Shown piece after piece: positions 8,418 to 17,693 of a DNA stretch of 64,000 nucleotides. The notes beneath the pieces were generated by a model that was not told the DNA's origin, searched no databases, and saw only the letters and a program-made list of their open reading frames with translations. The DNA comes from Rhodovulum visakhapatnamense (GTDB taxonomy: Bacteria; Pseudomonadota; Alphaproteobacteria; Rhodobacterales; Rhodobacteraceae). The stretch spans positions 33,611 through 97,610 of the forward strand of contig NZ_SOEB01000016.1 in assembly GCF_004365965.1 (NCBI RefSeq). The letters are read 5' to 3'. Made by a program: the position numbers and the translations under genes. Within the stretch, counting starts at the first letter, position 1; the number at the start of each line of letters is the position of its first letter.

Positions 8418-9851
8418 TTAGACCTCACCGTTACCGAAGCCCTGACCGGAGGTCGCCTCGACGAGGGCCTCATGGATCGCGGTGATCGCATCGTTCAGCC
8501 GATCCTCCGGTACAAGGAACTGCACATCCACGCCCCGTGCGATGGCGTGCACGCCAAGGCTGTCGATGCCGGCCTTGGCCAGCGCATGAAGGCCACGCTC
8601 CGGCACCCCGAGCCCAAGCAGGCCGCGTCCGACCGCACTGACCAGCGCGATCTTGCGGATGTCGATCTCGGCATTTTCGAACCGGCCCTCGACCGTGCGT
8701 TCCACCGCGCGCAGCGCCTTGAGTTGCGGATCGACGTAATGCGTGATGGTGTTCGCGTTCGACGCCTTGGAGACGATCCAGACATCGTTCTGCGTCAGCG
8801 CGTCCAGGATCGCGGCATCGTAGCCCTTCACGCCCACCATGTCCGGCTCGTGCACCGACAGCGCCGCCACGACGAGGCCCGTGACCATCTCGACGCGCGG
8901 CGCGTCCTCGACGTCCGACAGAATCAGCGTGCCGGGGTCCTCCACGTCGAACGCATTGGCCACGCGCAACGGGATCCCGGCCTGTCGCAGGATCTTGGCT
9001 GCACTCGGGTGCACAGCCTCCATCCCAAGGTTCGACATCTGGTCGGCCACGTCGTAATCGGTCTGCCCGATCTTTCGAGCCTTTCCAGTTCCGACGATCT
9101 TGGGGTCGGCGCTCGATAGATGGAATTCCTTGTGGATCACGGCCTCGCGTGCGCCAGTCAGGGCGGCGATATGGGCAAAGGTGACCTCGGAATAGCCGCG
9201 GTCGAATTCCCGCATCAGCCCTTCGCGGCACTGCGCGTAGCCGGTCACGATCGGCAGCTCGCGGTCGAAGTCGATGTCCGACAGGGCATCCGTGAGGCGC
9301 GCTTGCAGGTCCGGGTGGCTGTCGTCGCGCCAGCCCGACAGGTCCACAATGCGCGCATCCACGCCGCGGCGGTTCAGCATCAGCGTCACCACCTTGGCGG
9401 AATGCGCCTCGCCCAGCCCCGAGAGCAGTTCGCGGATGGTCAATAGCTGGTTGCCCAGCCGGAAATGTCCATAGGAGGTCAGGCGCTGCAGGTCGATCAG
9501 GCACGAGCGCGCGCCCTCGATCCGGTCGCGCAGGAACTCGTTGGCTTCCTGCCGATCCCCATCGTGGGAGAGCAGTCGGCCATGCACCTCCGCCATGCGC
9601 GCCGCCGTCCGATCCAGCGCCTCGCTCCATTTCATGTCCGACTCGGCCGAGGCGAAATGCCCGTAGACGCCCGGTTCGCCCGATTTCTTGCTCTCCAGCA
9701 GCAGGTCCGTGATCCCGCCGAAGGCAGAGACCACGAAGAGCCGTCCGTAGGGACCGCCCTCGCGATCGCCGCAGAAAAGCGTGTCCATCAATTCGTCGGC
9801 GCGGCTGATGGAGGTTCCGCCGATCTTTTCGACGGTATGTCCTTGTATCAT
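8418..9851 (-). CDS. ask: Ectoine-operon aspartate kinase
   Basis: A 477-aa aspartokinase. The N-terminal kinase signature VEKIGGTSISRADELMD is followed by the amino-acid kinase domain and C-terminal ACT domains (KIALVSAVGRGLLGLGVPER, LDALTQNDVWIVSKASNANT). The Ask_Ect type phosphorylates aspartate to start the route to aspartate-semialdehyde, the substrate of EctB, and is thought to escape normal feedback so that carbon flows to ectoine. It is last in the ectABC-ask operon, 13 bp after ectC. Confidence 0.95.
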   Translation of the reverse strand: MIQGHTVEKIGGTSISRADELMDTLFCGDREGGPYGRLFVVSAFGGITDLLLESKKSGEPGVYGHFASAESDMKWSEALDRTAARMAEVHGRLLSHDGDRQEANEFLRDRIEGARSCLIDLQRLTSYGHFRLGNQLLTIRELLSGLGEAHSAKVVTLMLNRRGVDARIVDLSGWRDDSHPDLQARLTDALSDIDFDRELPIVTGYAQCREGLMREFDRGYSEVTFAHIAALTGAREAVIHKEFHLSSADPKIVGTGKARKIGQTDYDVADQMSNLGMEAVHPSAAKILRQAGIPLRVANAFDVEDPGTLILSDVEDAPRVEMVTGLVVAALSVHEPDMVGVKGYDAAILDALTQNDVWIVSKASNANTITHYVDPQLKALRAVERTVEGRFENAEIDIRKIALVSAVGRGLLGLGVPERGLHALAKAGIDSLGVHAIARGVDVQFLVPEDRLNDAITAIHEALVEATSGQGFGNGEV

Positions 9852-9864
9852 GGTCTGGTTCTTC

Positions 9865-10248
9865 TCACTCGGCGGGGGCGTAGGAGCCGTCCTTGCGGTG
9901 CACTTCGCGACCCGTCACAGGTGGGTTGAAGCAGCATGCCATCACGAGGTCTTCATGGGCAACGAGCGTGTGCTTGTCATGCTGGTCGAGGGCATACATC
10001 ACGCCGGGCCCGATCTCATGCGTCTCGCCCGTGGCGAGATCGGTGATCCGGCCAGCGCCGGAAATGCAATAGACGCTTTCGAAGTGGTGCTTGTAGTGAA
10101 AGGTGTGCTCGCTACCCGCCTTCAGAGTGGTGATGTGGAACGAAAAGCCCATCCCGTCATCGGCCAGCAGCATCCGCACGCTGGTCCACTGTGCGTCAGA
10201 CACGGCGCGGTCGCTGGTCTTGAGGTCGTTGAAATCCCGGACGATCAT
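9865..10248 (-). CDS. ectC: L-ectoine synthase
   Basis: A 127-aa cupin that cyclises N-gamma-acetyl-diaminobutyrate to ectoine in the cytoplasm. The residues known to hold the catalytic iron in EctC are present at the expected numbers: Glu57 ([11 protein letters not shown]), Tyr85 ([10 protein letters not shown]) and His93 (DKHTL). Length is standard. It starts 4 bp after the ectB stop, so the two are tightly coupled. It is preceded by ectB and followed by the operon's own aspartate kinase. Confidence 0.98.
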   Translation of the reverse strand: MIVRDFNDLKTSDRAVSDAQWTSVRMLLADDGMGFSFHITTLKAGSEHTFHYKHHFESVYCISGAGRITDLATGETHEIGPGVMYALDQHDKHTLVAHEDLVMACCFNPPVTGREVHRKDGSYAPAE

Positions 10249-10252
10249 GCTC

Positions 10253-11527
10253 TTACTCGGCGGCCTTGTGGGATTTCGAAGCGGCCTCGCCGACGGCGGC
10301 CTCGAGGATGTCGAGCCCTTCGTCTAGCACCGCGTCGGGCGTGGTGAGCGGGCCGAGGAACTTGACCACCTCGTCATTGGCACCCGAGGTCTCGATGATC
10401 AGCCCGCGCTCGAAAGCCTCCGCGCAGATCGCCGCGGCCAGATCGCCAGAGCCGACGTTGATGCCCCGCATCATGCCCCGGCCGCGCATCTCAGCCCCCG
10501 GCACCAGTTCGGCGATCCGCGACAGGCGGCCCTTCAGATGTGCGCCCTTGCGGCGGACCTCGGCGGCGAAGGTGTCGTCCTTCCAGAATTTTTCCAGCGT
10601 CACGCGCCCGGTAACGAAGGCATGGGTGTTGCCGCGGAAGGTGCCATTGTGCTCGGCCGGCTTCCAGATGTCATACTCGGGTTTTACCAAAAGCGCCGCG
10701 AAGGGCAGGCCGAAGCCCGACAGCGATTTCGCCTGCGTGATCATGTCGGGCTCGATCCCGGCCTCCTCGAAGGCGAAATACCGCCCCGTGCGGCCGCAGC
10801 CCGACTGGATGTCATCGACGATCAGCAGCGCGCCGAGCTTCTTCGCCAGCCGGGCGACGCCCTGCATCCACGCGTCCGAGGCCGCGTTCAGCCCGCCTTC
10901 GCCCTGCACCGGCTCGAAGATGAAGGCCGCCGGCGCGTCGAGGCCCGACGAGGAATTCCCGAACATGATCTCCAGGTGCGCTAGCGTGTCCACATCCGCG
11001 CCAAGTGACCCGTCGTAAGGCATGTGCGTAGCGCCGCAGAGCGGTCCGCCCCCCGCGCCCGCGCGCTTGCCTTCGTTCCCGGTCAGCGACAGCGCGCCCA
11101 TTGTCATGCCGTGAAAGCCGTTCGTGAAGGACACGATGTTGCGCCGGCCCGTCACCTTGCGGGCAAGCTTCATTGCCGCCTCGACGGCATTGGTCCCCGT
11201 GGGCCCGGTCATCATCACCTTGTGGTCCATGCCGCGCGGCTCGAGGATGATCTCCTCGAACGCTTTCAGGAAGCGCGCCTTCTCGACGGTGTACATGTCC
11301 AGCCCGTGCGCGATGCCGCCGGCCTGGATGTGCGCGATCAGCGCCTGCATCATATCCGGGTCGTTGTGGCCGTAGTTGAGCGTCGAGCAGCCGGCGAGAA
11401 AGTCGATGTATTTACGCCCGTCGGTGTCGAACAGATGGCTGCCCTCGGCGCGTTCGAAAACCACGGGAAAGCTGCGGCAGTAGCTGCGCACCTGGGACTC
11501 GCGGCGCTCGAAGATGTCGTTTTGCAT
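10253..11527 (-). CDS. ectB: Diaminobutyrate--2-oxoglutarate transaminase
   Basis: A class-III PLP aminotransferase of about 424 aa that converts aspartate-semialdehyde to 2,4-diaminobutyrate. Visible features are [11 protein letters not shown] at the N-terminus, [14 protein letters not shown], the cofactor loop [12 protein letters not shown] and the PLP lysine in [11 protein letters not shown]. The start was placed at 11527 ([11 protein letters not shown]) because this matches the length of characterised EctB proteins; an upstream ATG at 11557, overlapping the ectA stop by four bases, would add ten residues and cannot be excluded. Second gene of the ect operon. Confidence 0.96.
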   Translation of the reverse strand: MQNDIFERRESQVRSYCRSFPVVFERAEGSHLFDTDGRKYIDFLAGCSTLNYGHNDPDMMQALIAHIQAGGIAHGLDMYTVEKARFLKAFEEIILEPRGMDHKVMMTGPTGTNAVEAAMKLARKVTGRRNIVSFTNGFHGMTMGALSLTGNEGKRAGAGGGPLCGATHMPYDGSLGADVDTLAHLEIMFGNSSSGLDAPAAFIFEPVQGEGGLNAASDAWMQGVARLAKKLGALLIVDDIQSGCGRTGRYFAFEEAGIEPDMITQAKSLSGFGLPFAALLVKPEYDIWKPAEHNGTFRGNTHAFVTGRVTLEKFWKDDTFAAEVRRKGAHLKGRLSRIAELVPGAEMRGRGMMRGINVGSGDLAAAICAEAFERGLIIETSGANDEVVKFLGPLTTPDAVLDEGLDILEAAVGEAASKSHKAAE

Positions 11528-11553
11528 GGGGGATCTTTCTGCAGGAATGCCGG

Positions 11554-12102
11554 TCATTGGGCGGCTGTGCGGTCGATATCGCTGATGGTGACCATGTATT
11601 CGGTGGCTTGCCTGCCGCTAAAATGCGCGTCTTCCTCGTAATGCGGTTCGTGGTCCAGTTCGGCCTCCATCTTGTCGGCGAAGCTGTTGAACAGTGCCCA
11701 GCTCGCGTCGTTGTCGGCGGTGATGGTGGTCTTGAGCTTCGTGACCTCGGCGCAGGCAGGACGCTCGAACAGTTGGTCCAGCATCTTCTTGGCCACGCCG
11801 CGGCCGCGGGCGGTTTCGCCAACTGCGACCTGCCAGACGAACAGCGTGTCAGGCTCGTCCGGTGGAATGAAGGCCGAGATCCAGCCGACGATCACGCCGT
11901 CGAGTTCCGCGATCACACAGGTATCCGCGAAATGATCGCACTGCACGATGTTGCAGTACATGGAGTTTTCATCGAGCGGGCCGCTTTTGCGAATGAGTTC
12001 CCAGACATCGGCGCCGTCTTCGGACGTGGGCGCACGAAAGGTCAGCAGGGCGCGGGAGAGGGCGTCGGGCATGGTGCTCTCGATTCGTTGTTCCGAGGTC
12101 AT
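11554..12102 (-). CDS. ectA: L-2,4-diaminobutyric acid acetyltransferase
   Basis: A 182-aa GNAT enzyme that acetylates diaminobutyrate with acetyl-CoA, the first committed step of ectoine synthesis. The acetyl-CoA loop reads VAVGETARGRGVAKKML, and FRAPTSEDGADVWELI plus ENSMYCNIVQCDHF are EctA-typical. The ATG at 12102 has GAAGG five bases upstream; in-frame codons further out to 12318 give non-family sequence. First gene of the operon; no MarR-type EctR gene is seen upstream. Confidence 0.96.
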   Translation of the reverse strand: MTSEQRIESTMPDALSRALLTFRAPTSEDGADVWELIRKSGPLDENSMYCNIVQCDHFADTCVIAELDGVIVGWISAFIPPDEPDTLFVWQVAVGETARGRGVAKKMLDQLFERPACAEVTKLKTTITADNDASWALFNSFADKMEAELDHEPHYEEDAHFSGRQATEYMVTISDIDRTAAQ

Positions 12103-12182
12103 CGTAGCCTTCACCGTGACGGTAGTTGAGTAAAAACACGACATCGCGGGGTTTTTTCGGCTTGCTGTCGAGCGCGCGACGA

Positions 12183-12417
12183 ATGCTCGAGGCTGCGGCG
12201 CGTCGCCCTCGTTCTCGCGACGATCTGGCTGAGCGGCTGCGCGACGGCCCGTTCTGATGTCGGCAGACTCGGTGCCTGTCCGCCGGTCGTCGAGTATAGC
12301 AGGGAGTTCCAGGCGCAAGCGGCCGAGGCGCTCGCCCTACTGCCGGAAGGGTTAGCGATCGCCGAGATGCTGGTGGACTACGCTGTGATGCGAGTGCAGG
12401 CGCGTGTGCGCGAGTAG
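12183..12417 (+). pseudogene. Overlapping spanin-pair remnant (Rz C-terminus and Rz1-like lipoprotein)
   Basis: In one frame from 12193 the sequence reads LRRVALVLATIWLSGC, a lipoprotein signal with an LSGC lipobox, and continues to a TAG at 12415-12417 (CPPVVEYSREFQAQAAEALA, then EGLAIAEMLVDYAVMRVQAR). It lacks an ATG; a CTG stands where one would be expected. In another frame (from an ATG at 12183 to TGA at 12255) the end reads RDDLAERLRDGPF, like the tail of an inner spanin. An outer-spanin frame starting inside the inner-spanin frame is the normal phage layout. No other phage gene is near, so this is a relic or a repurposed small lipoprotein. Confidence 0.45.
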
Positions 12418-12519
12418 TTAGGTCCGCTTCGTCTCAAAAGCGACGCCCAAAAAAACGATCACTTCGGCTGCCGTTTGAGCGTAGACGAGGAAAGGTAACT
12501 TCTCTCTTGGAGAATCACT

Positions 12520-12936
12520 GTGCCATACAAACACATCATGGTGCCGATTGACCTCGAACACGCCGATCGAATGGGCAAGGCGATCGACACGGCCCGCGCC
12601 CTCGCGAGGCAGTTCGACGCAAAGCTGACCTTCGTCGGCGTCACCTCGGAAGTTCCCGGACCTTCCGCGCACAACCCTGCCGAATTCGAGAAGAAGATGG
12701 CGGCGTTTGCGCAAGAAAGCGGCGCCGACCTTCCAGCGGGGGCCAGTTCGAAAACCTATGTCGCGCATGATCCGACCGCGCATATCGACGGCATTCTCCT
12801 CGACGCCGTCAAGGAAATCGGCGCGGATCTTGTGGTGATGGCTTCACATATTCCGAACGTGATGAACGCCATCTGGCCCTCGCATGGTGGCAAAATGGCC
12901 TCGCATGCGGATGTATCTGTCTTCGTGGTTCGCTGA
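12520..12936 (+). CDS. Universal stress protein (UspA family)
   Basis: A 138-aa Usp protein starting with GTG (GGAG eight bases upstream). It begins KHIMVPIDLEHADRMGKAID and ends DLVVMASH...VSVFVVR, the usual Usp beta-strands. The ATP-binding G-x2-G-x9-G(S/T) signature is degenerate, so nucleotide binding is uncertain. It lies 27 bp upstream of the BCCT transporter gene, recalling TeaD, the Usp protein that regulates the ectoine transporter TeaABC in Halomonas; a similar regulatory role is inference. Confidence 0.9.
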   Translation: MPYKHIMVPIDLEHADRMGKAIDTARALARQFDAKLTFVGVTSEVPGPSAHNPAEFEKKMAAFAQESGADLPAGASSKTYVAHDPTAHIDGILLDAVKEIGADLVVMASHIPNVMNAIWPSHGGKMASHADVSVFVVR

Positions 12937-12963
12937 CGCGACCCCGCCAAGGATAATAATAAA

Positions 12964-14631
12964 ATGACTGAAGATATAAAGAACACCGAAATCGAAGCGG
13001 ACGATCAGCCCGAGGTCGAGCCCATTCCCGAACCCGAGGGCGACACCGAGATCATCGAGACCGAATTCGAGATCGGACAGGACAATATCGCCAGTTCCTG
13101 GAAGCTGGAATTCGACATTCACCAGGTCGTGTTCACCGTCTCGGCCCTAGGGATCATGGCATTCACGTTCCTCACGATGGCCTACCAGACCGCGCTAGAG
13201 CCGGTCTTCTTGAACCTGCGCAATTGGCTGACCGGCAACCTCGACTGGTTCTTCCTGCTGTCGGGCAATATCTTCGTGCTGCTGTGCCTGTTCCTTATTG
13301 TCTCGCCGCTGGGAAAGGTGCGCCTCGGCGGTCCAGAGGCACAGCCCTCCTACGGGTATGTCGGCTGGTTCTCGATGCTGTTCGCGGCCGGCATGGGCAT
13401 CGGGTTGATGTTTTACGGTGTTTCCGAACCCATGAGCCATTTCGGCACTGCCATGGGCGGGATCACCGTCGGAGAGGATGGCGTGCGCACCGACTGGGCG
13501 CCGCTGGGCGGGGCCGAGGGCGACGTCGCGGAGGCCGCGCGCCTCGGCATGGCCGCCACGATCTTCCACTGGGGCCTGCATCCCTGGGCGATTTATGCCG
13601 TCGTGGCGCTCGCCCTGTCGCTGTTCGCCTACAATAAGGGCCTGCCGCTCACACTACGCTCCTGTTTTTATCCGATCTTCGGAGAGCGGGTCTGGGGCTG
13701 GCCCGGCCATATCATCGACATTCTGGCCATCTTCTCCACGATCTTCGGTCTCGCGACCTCGCTGGGGATTGGCGCCCAGCAATCGGCGGCGGGCCTCAAC
13801 TTTCTGTTCGGCACCTCGATCTCCAACCCGATGCTGGTCACTCTGATCATCGTCATCACCGCGATTGCGCTGGTGTCGGTGGTGGCCGGGCTTGACGCCG
13901 GGGTCAAGCGCCTGTCCGAAATCAACATGGCGCTGGCGGCGATCCTGCTGGTCTTTGTCATCGCATTCGGCCCGACCATGGCCATCGCGACCGGCTTCTT
14001 CACGAACCTCGCCGCCTACGGTGAATACCTGCCGGCCCTGTCGATGCCCTTCGGACGCGAAGATGCAAACTTTGCCTCGGGGTGGACGGCATTCTACTGG
14101 GCGTGGTGGATCAGCTGGTCGCCCTTCGTCGGCATGTTCATCGCGCGCGTCAGCCGGGGCCGCACGGTGCGCGAATTCCTGATTGCCGTGCTGATCGTTC
14201 CGACCATCCTGTCGGTGCTGTGGATGACCGCAATGGGCGGCACGGCGATCGGCCAGGTGGTCAACGACGGCTTCACCGGGGTGCAGGACGCAGCGCTGGA
14301 ACTCAAGCTGTTCGAGATGCTGACACAGTTGCCGCTCACCGGGCTGACCTCGCTGGTCGGGATCGTCCTCGTCGTGGTGTTCTTCGTCACCTCCTCCGAC
14401 TCCGGCTCGCTCGTGATCGACACCATCGCCGCGGGTGGCAAGGTTAACGCGCCGACCCCGCAGCGGGTTTTCTGGGCGAGCTTCGAGGGCCTCGTGGCCA
14501 TCGCGTTGCTGCTTGGTGGCGGTCTGGCGGCCTTGCAGGCGATGGCTGTCTCCACCGGGTTGCCGTTCACCATCGTGCTGCTCGGCGCCTGTTACGCCAT
14601 TGTGCGCGGCCTGATGAGCGAGCCGCGGTAA
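12964..14631 (+). CDS. BCCT family osmolyte transporter
   Basis: A 555-aa, 12-helix betaine/choline/carnitine-type transporter. After an unusually acidic N-terminal tail of about 45 residues come helix 3 GMGIGLMFYGVSEPMSHF and the substrate-site region FYWAWWISWSPFVGMFIARV, which carries the tryptophans that bind quaternary ammonium groups. These carriers import betaine, ectoine or related solutes with Na+ or H+. The position next to ectABC suggests uptake or recapture of compatible solutes. Co-transcribed with usp. Confidence 0.95.
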   Translation: MTEDIKNTEIEADDQPEVEPIPEPEGDTEIIETEFEIGQDNIASSWKLEFDIHQVVFTVSALGIMAFTFLTMAYQTALEPVFLNLRNWLTGNLDWFFLLSGNIFVLLCLFLIVSPLGKVRLGGPEAQPSYGYVGWFSMLFAAGMGIGLMFYGVSEPMSHFGTAMGGITVGEDGVRTDWAPLGGAEGDVAEAARLGMAATIFHWGLHPWAIYAVVALALSLFAYNKGLPLTLRSCFYPIFGERVWGWPGHIIDILAIFSTIFGLATSLGIGAQQSAAGLNFLFGTSISNPMLVTLIIVITAIALVSVVAGLDAGVKRLSEINMALAAILLVFVIAFGPTMAIATGFFTNLAAYGEYLPALSMPFGREDANFASGWTAFYWAWWISWSPFVGMFIARVSRGRTVREFLIAVLIVPTILSVLWMTAMGGTAIGQVVNDGFTGVQDAALELKLFEMLTQLPLTGLTSLVGIVLVVVFFVTSSDSGSLVIDTIAAGGKVNAPTPQRVFWASFEGLVAIALLLGGGLAALQAMAVSTGLPFTIVLLGACYAIVRGLMSEPR

Positions 14632-14638
14632 GACGTCC

Positions 14639-14662
14639 GGGGCGGCCGTTCGAGGCCGCCCC
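14639..14662 (+). terminator. Hairpin after BCCT gene
   Basis: GGGGCGGCC-GTTCGA-GGCCGCCCC is a perfect 9-bp stem 8 bp after the transporter stop. There is no T-run, so it may act as an mRNA 3' end or a weak terminator before the channel gene. Confidence 0.6.
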
Positions 14663-14696
14663 GACCGTGCCCCCACGCAAGCCAAGGTAGCGACGA

Positions 14697-15512
14697 ATGG
14701 CGGCGGGCGACCGCGAGCCGACTATGCCAATGATGAAAGACCTGCACCGCACCATCCGCCTGCTCTACACGGGGCAAAGTCGGAACGCCCGGCGGTTCCG
14801 CTACGGTCTCATTGCGTTCGACGCGCTGTCCATCGTGTATTTCCTCGCGACCGCGGCGTTGCCGACGACGCCGACCATGACCGCGCTGAACACCGGGCTT
14901 GGCCTGCTCATCCTGCTCGATCTCGCGGCCCGCTTCTGGATTTCCGACAACCTGCGCCGCGAGCTTACGCGCATCTACACGCTGGCGGATATTGTCGTGG
15001 TGGCGTCCCTCCTGCTTGCACCGCTCCTCACCGAGAACCTCGCCTTCCTGCGCGTGCTGCGGGGTCTGCGGCTGATCCATGCCTACCACCTGCTGCGCGA
15101 TCTGCGGCGCGAGAGCCTGTTCTTCCGCCGCCACGAGGACGCGATCCTTGCCGCGGTCAACCTGTTCGTCTTCATCTTCGTGACCACGTCGCTTGTCTTC
15201 GTGCTGGCTTTCGACGAAGCCGCCGGCATCGGCGGATATATCGACGCGCTCTATTTCACGGTTGCGACGCTGACCACCACCGGCTTTGGCGACATCACGA
15301 TGACGACGCCGGGCGGCAAGCTTCTTTCGGTCTTCATCATGGTCGTGGGCGTGGCGCTTTTCGTGCAGCTTGCGCGCGCCATCTTTCAGCCGTCCAAGAT
15401 CAAGTATAAGTGTCCGGAATGCGGACTGAACCGGCATGAACCGGATGCCATCCACTGCAAGCATTGCGGCGAGCCGCTGAAAATCGAGACGGAGGGCGAG
15501 ACGGGAACCTGA
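14697..15512 (+). CDS. Voltage-gated-type K+ channel with C-terminal zinc ribbon
   Basis: A 271-aa membrane protein with six predicted helices. An S4-like basic helix (LRVLRGLRLIHAYHLLRDLR, residues 118-137) precedes a pore helix and the selectivity filter TTTGFGD (193-199), a variant of the common TVGYGD. After the last helix a compact zinc ribbon uses Cys239, Cys242, Cys254 and Cys257 (CPECG, CKHCG). The tail could sense metal or redox state or help assembly; this is inference. Length fits small prokaryotic Kv-like channels. It lies in a stress and ion-homeostasis block. Confidence 0.88.
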   Translation: MAAGDREPTMPMMKDLHRTIRLLYTGQSRNARRFRYGLIAFDALSIVYFLATAALPTTPTMTALNTGLGLLILLDLAARFWISDNLRRELTRIYTLADIVVVASLLLAPLLTENLAFLRVLRGLRLIHAYHLLRDLRRESLFFRRHEDAILAAVNLFVFIFVTTSLVFVLAFDEAAGIGGYIDALYFTVATLTTTGFGDITMTTPGGKLLSVFIMVVGVALFVQLARAIFQPSKIKYKCPECGLNRHEPDAIHCKHCGEPLKIETEGETGT

Positions 15513-15593
15513 GCGCTCCGTTCTCTCCCTATCACGGGCCGCAAGGCTGCTGCGCCCCGGAGGTGAAGGCCGGGGCCATGTGGAAGACCAGAA

Positions 15594-16409
15594 ATGTCTG
15601 AAGAAGCCGATCTTGACCGCGACGAAAAAAAGCAGGTCGACGAATACTCGAATGTCCCTACCTCGGTCATCTTCGAGGCGATCCGGCGTGAGGGCGATCA
15701 TGAACTGTCCCGCCCCTTGAGCGCGCTCTGGTGGTCGGGCGTCGCGGCGGGGCTTGCCATCAGCACCTCGGTGCTGGCGAAAGGGTTTCTCGCCTCGATC
15801 CTGCCCCATGCGGACTGGGCGGCAGGGATCACCAACCTTGGCTACACGGTCGGCTTCCTGATCGTCATTCTCGGGCGGATGCAGCTGTTCACCGAGAACA
15901 CGATCACGCCGATCCTGCCGCTGTTTCTGGCGCCGACGCGATCGAATTTCGCGCAGACGGCGCGGCTCTGGGGGATCGTTTTCGCCGCCAATCTCGTGGG
16001 CTGTATGGCCGCGGCGCTGGTGTTGGTGCACGGGCATATCCTGCCCGAAGCGCGGTTCGAGGGGATCGTGTCGATCTCGCGCCACTATGCCGAGGCGAGC
16101 CCTTTCGAGCATTTCGCCTGGGGCATTCCGGCGGGGTTCCTGATCGCGGCGCTGGTCTGGATCCTGCCGCGGATGGAAAGCGCGGGCGAGGTGCTGATGA
16201 TCGTGATCGTCACCTACATCATCGGGCTGGGCGGCATGTCGCACGTGGTGGCCGGGTCGACCGAGTTGTTCGTGCTGGTGGTGGGCGGCGAACTGGGACT
16301 CGCGCCCGCCGTCTTCGGCGGTATCCTTCCCGCGCTTGCGGGCAACGTGCTCGGCGGCACGGGCATCTTCGCGGCGCTGACCTACGCGCAGGTGCGCGAG
16401 GAGATCTGA
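15594..16409 (+). CDS. Formate/nitrite transporter family channel (YfdC-like)
   Basis: A 271-aa FNT-fold channel with six helices. Family features are VPTSVIFEAIRREGDHELSR before helix 1, TEN after NLGYTVGFLIVILGRMQLF, and the second-half helices ending in GSTELFVLVVGGELG. FNT channels pass small anions such as formate, nitrite or lactate; the YfdC branch has no settled substrate. Although nitrite metabolism is encoded 30 kb away, this gene sits with the K+ channel and stress genes and not with nar, so nitrite is only one possibility. Confidence 0.85.
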   Translation: MSEEADLDRDEKKQVDEYSNVPTSVIFEAIRREGDHELSRPLSALWWSGVAAGLAISTSVLAKGFLASILPHADWAAGITNLGYTVGFLIVILGRMQLFTENTITPILPLFLAPTRSNFAQTARLWGIVFAANLVGCMAAALVLVHGHILPEARFEGIVSISRHYAEASPFEHFAWGIPAGFLIAALVWILPRMESAGEVLMIVIVTYIIGLGGMSHVVAGSTELFVLVVGGELGLAPAVFGGILPALAGNVLGGTGIFAALTYAQVREEI

Positions 16410-16415
16410 GCGCCG

Positions 16416-17693
16416 TCAGTCCTGCTGGACCTCCTCCAGCCCCCGCGCCAGGACCGCGCCGAGGGCGGCGATGACGGCAAAGGCAAGCAGGACGGGCGCC
16501 GGGCCGAAGCGGTCGGCCGCGATCCCGAACAGCCCGCCCGCCAGAAGCGCTGCCCCGATCAGCGTGTTCGACAGCGCCGTATATCGGGCGCGGAAGGCGT
16601 CCTCGGCCATGTCGGTCAGGTGCAGCTTGCGGCCCGCGCGCACGCCCTCATAGGCGATCTGCGCCGCGAAGATCGCCGCTGCCGCACCAAACGCCCCGCC
16701 AAGCCCGCCAAGCGCGAGGCCGATGCCGCCGACGACGCCGAAGACCGCGGCCCCGAGCGCGCCCGCGGCCATCAGCGTCTGGCGGCTGGAGCGATCCGAG
16801 AGCCGCCCCCAGACGTAAGAGGCCAGCACCGAGGCGGCGGTCGAGGCCATGACCAGCGGCCCCAGCTGGTCGAGCGCGCTGCGCCCCGAGGTGGCCGACA
16901 GCATGACGATGAAGGGCGGGGCCAGCGCGGTGACGGCGAGTGCCGCCCGCGAGGCCACGAAGAGGCGCAACTGGCCGTCGGTCACGATCGGCTCGACCAG
17001 CGCGGCGAGGCTGCCGTCGTCATCCTCGGTGTCGGGTGTTTTATCGGGCTCGCGCAGCGTCATGAAGATGACCGAGGCCAGCAGGAACGCCGTCCCCGCC
17101 AGCGCGATGATCGCCGCCAGCGGGGCGACGGCCACCTCGAAGAGCCCCGCGGCCATCATGAGGCCCACGCCGAAGACCGACACCGACGCGACCGAGGCGG
17201 CCAGGCCCGTGACCGCCCCCCGCCGCCGCTTGGCAATGGTGCGCGCCAGCGCGTCCTTGTAGCTGACCGAGGCGGCCGAGCGCGCCACGGCAAGCACCGC
17301 GAGACAGACCACGATCGTGGCGCCCGCCACGGCCCCCGACAACAGCAGCGCGGCGGCCGCGATGCCGAGCGCCGCGATGCCCTGCACCGCGCTGCCCACG
17401 GCCCAGAAACGCTTGCGCTGCGGGCTGGCCTCGACCCGGCGGGCGAGCGCCAGTTGCGGCAGGAGCGCGCCCGCCTCGCGCACGGGCACCAGCAACCCGA
17501 CCATCGCGCCCGGCGCCGACAGCGCCGTCAGCAACCAGGACAGAACCAGCTTGGGGTCGATCAGCGCGTCGGCCGTCTTGGTCAGCGTCAGCGACACGAC
17601 GTGGACGACGCCGTTGCGCGCCTCGCCCTTCTCGATCTGCGCGGCCTTCGCGCCGGTGATCGTGCCGAAGGCCTTTTCGACCGGGTCGCTCAT
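16416..17693 (-). CDS. MFS transporter
   Basis: A 425-aa MFS protein with two six-helix halves joined by an acidic loop (REPDKTPDTEDDDGSL, about residues 215-230). It overlaps the end of the metallo-hydrolase gene by four bases (ATGA), so the two are translationally coupled. The N-terminus VHVVSLTLTKTADALIDPK recalls MFS proteins found beside MBL-fold hydrolases in other Rhodobacteraceae. Substrate unknown. Convergent with the FNT gene, with only 6 bp between. Confidence 0.85.
   Translation of the reverse strand: MSDPVEKAFGTITGAKAAQIEKGEARNGVVHVVSLTLTKTADALIDPKLVLSWLLTALSAPGAMVGLLVPVREAGALLPQLALARRVEASPQRKRFWAVGSAVQGIAALGIAAAALLLSGAVAGATIVVCLAVLAVARSAASVSYKDALARTIAKRRRGAVTGLAASVASVSVFGVGLMMAAGLFEVAVAPLAAIIALAGTAFLLASVIFMTLREPDKTPDTEDDDGSLAALVEPIVTDGQLRLFVASRAALAVTALAPPFIVMLSATSGRSALDQLGPLVMASTAASVLASYVWGRLSDRSSRQTLMAAGALGAAVFGVVGGIGLALGGLGGAFGAAAAIFAAQIAYEGVRAGRKLHLTDMAEDAFRARYTALSNTLIGAALLAGGLFGIAADRFGPAPVLLAFAVIAALGAVLARGLEEVQQD

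Noticed and set aside
13654..14685. 343-codon minus-strand frame over the BCCT gene
   Set aside because: Low-complexity His/Gln/Arg shadow; the transporter on the plus strand is clear.
14592..16244. 550-codon minus-strand frame over the channel and FNT genes
   Set aside because: Crosses two well-supported genes and has shadow composition.
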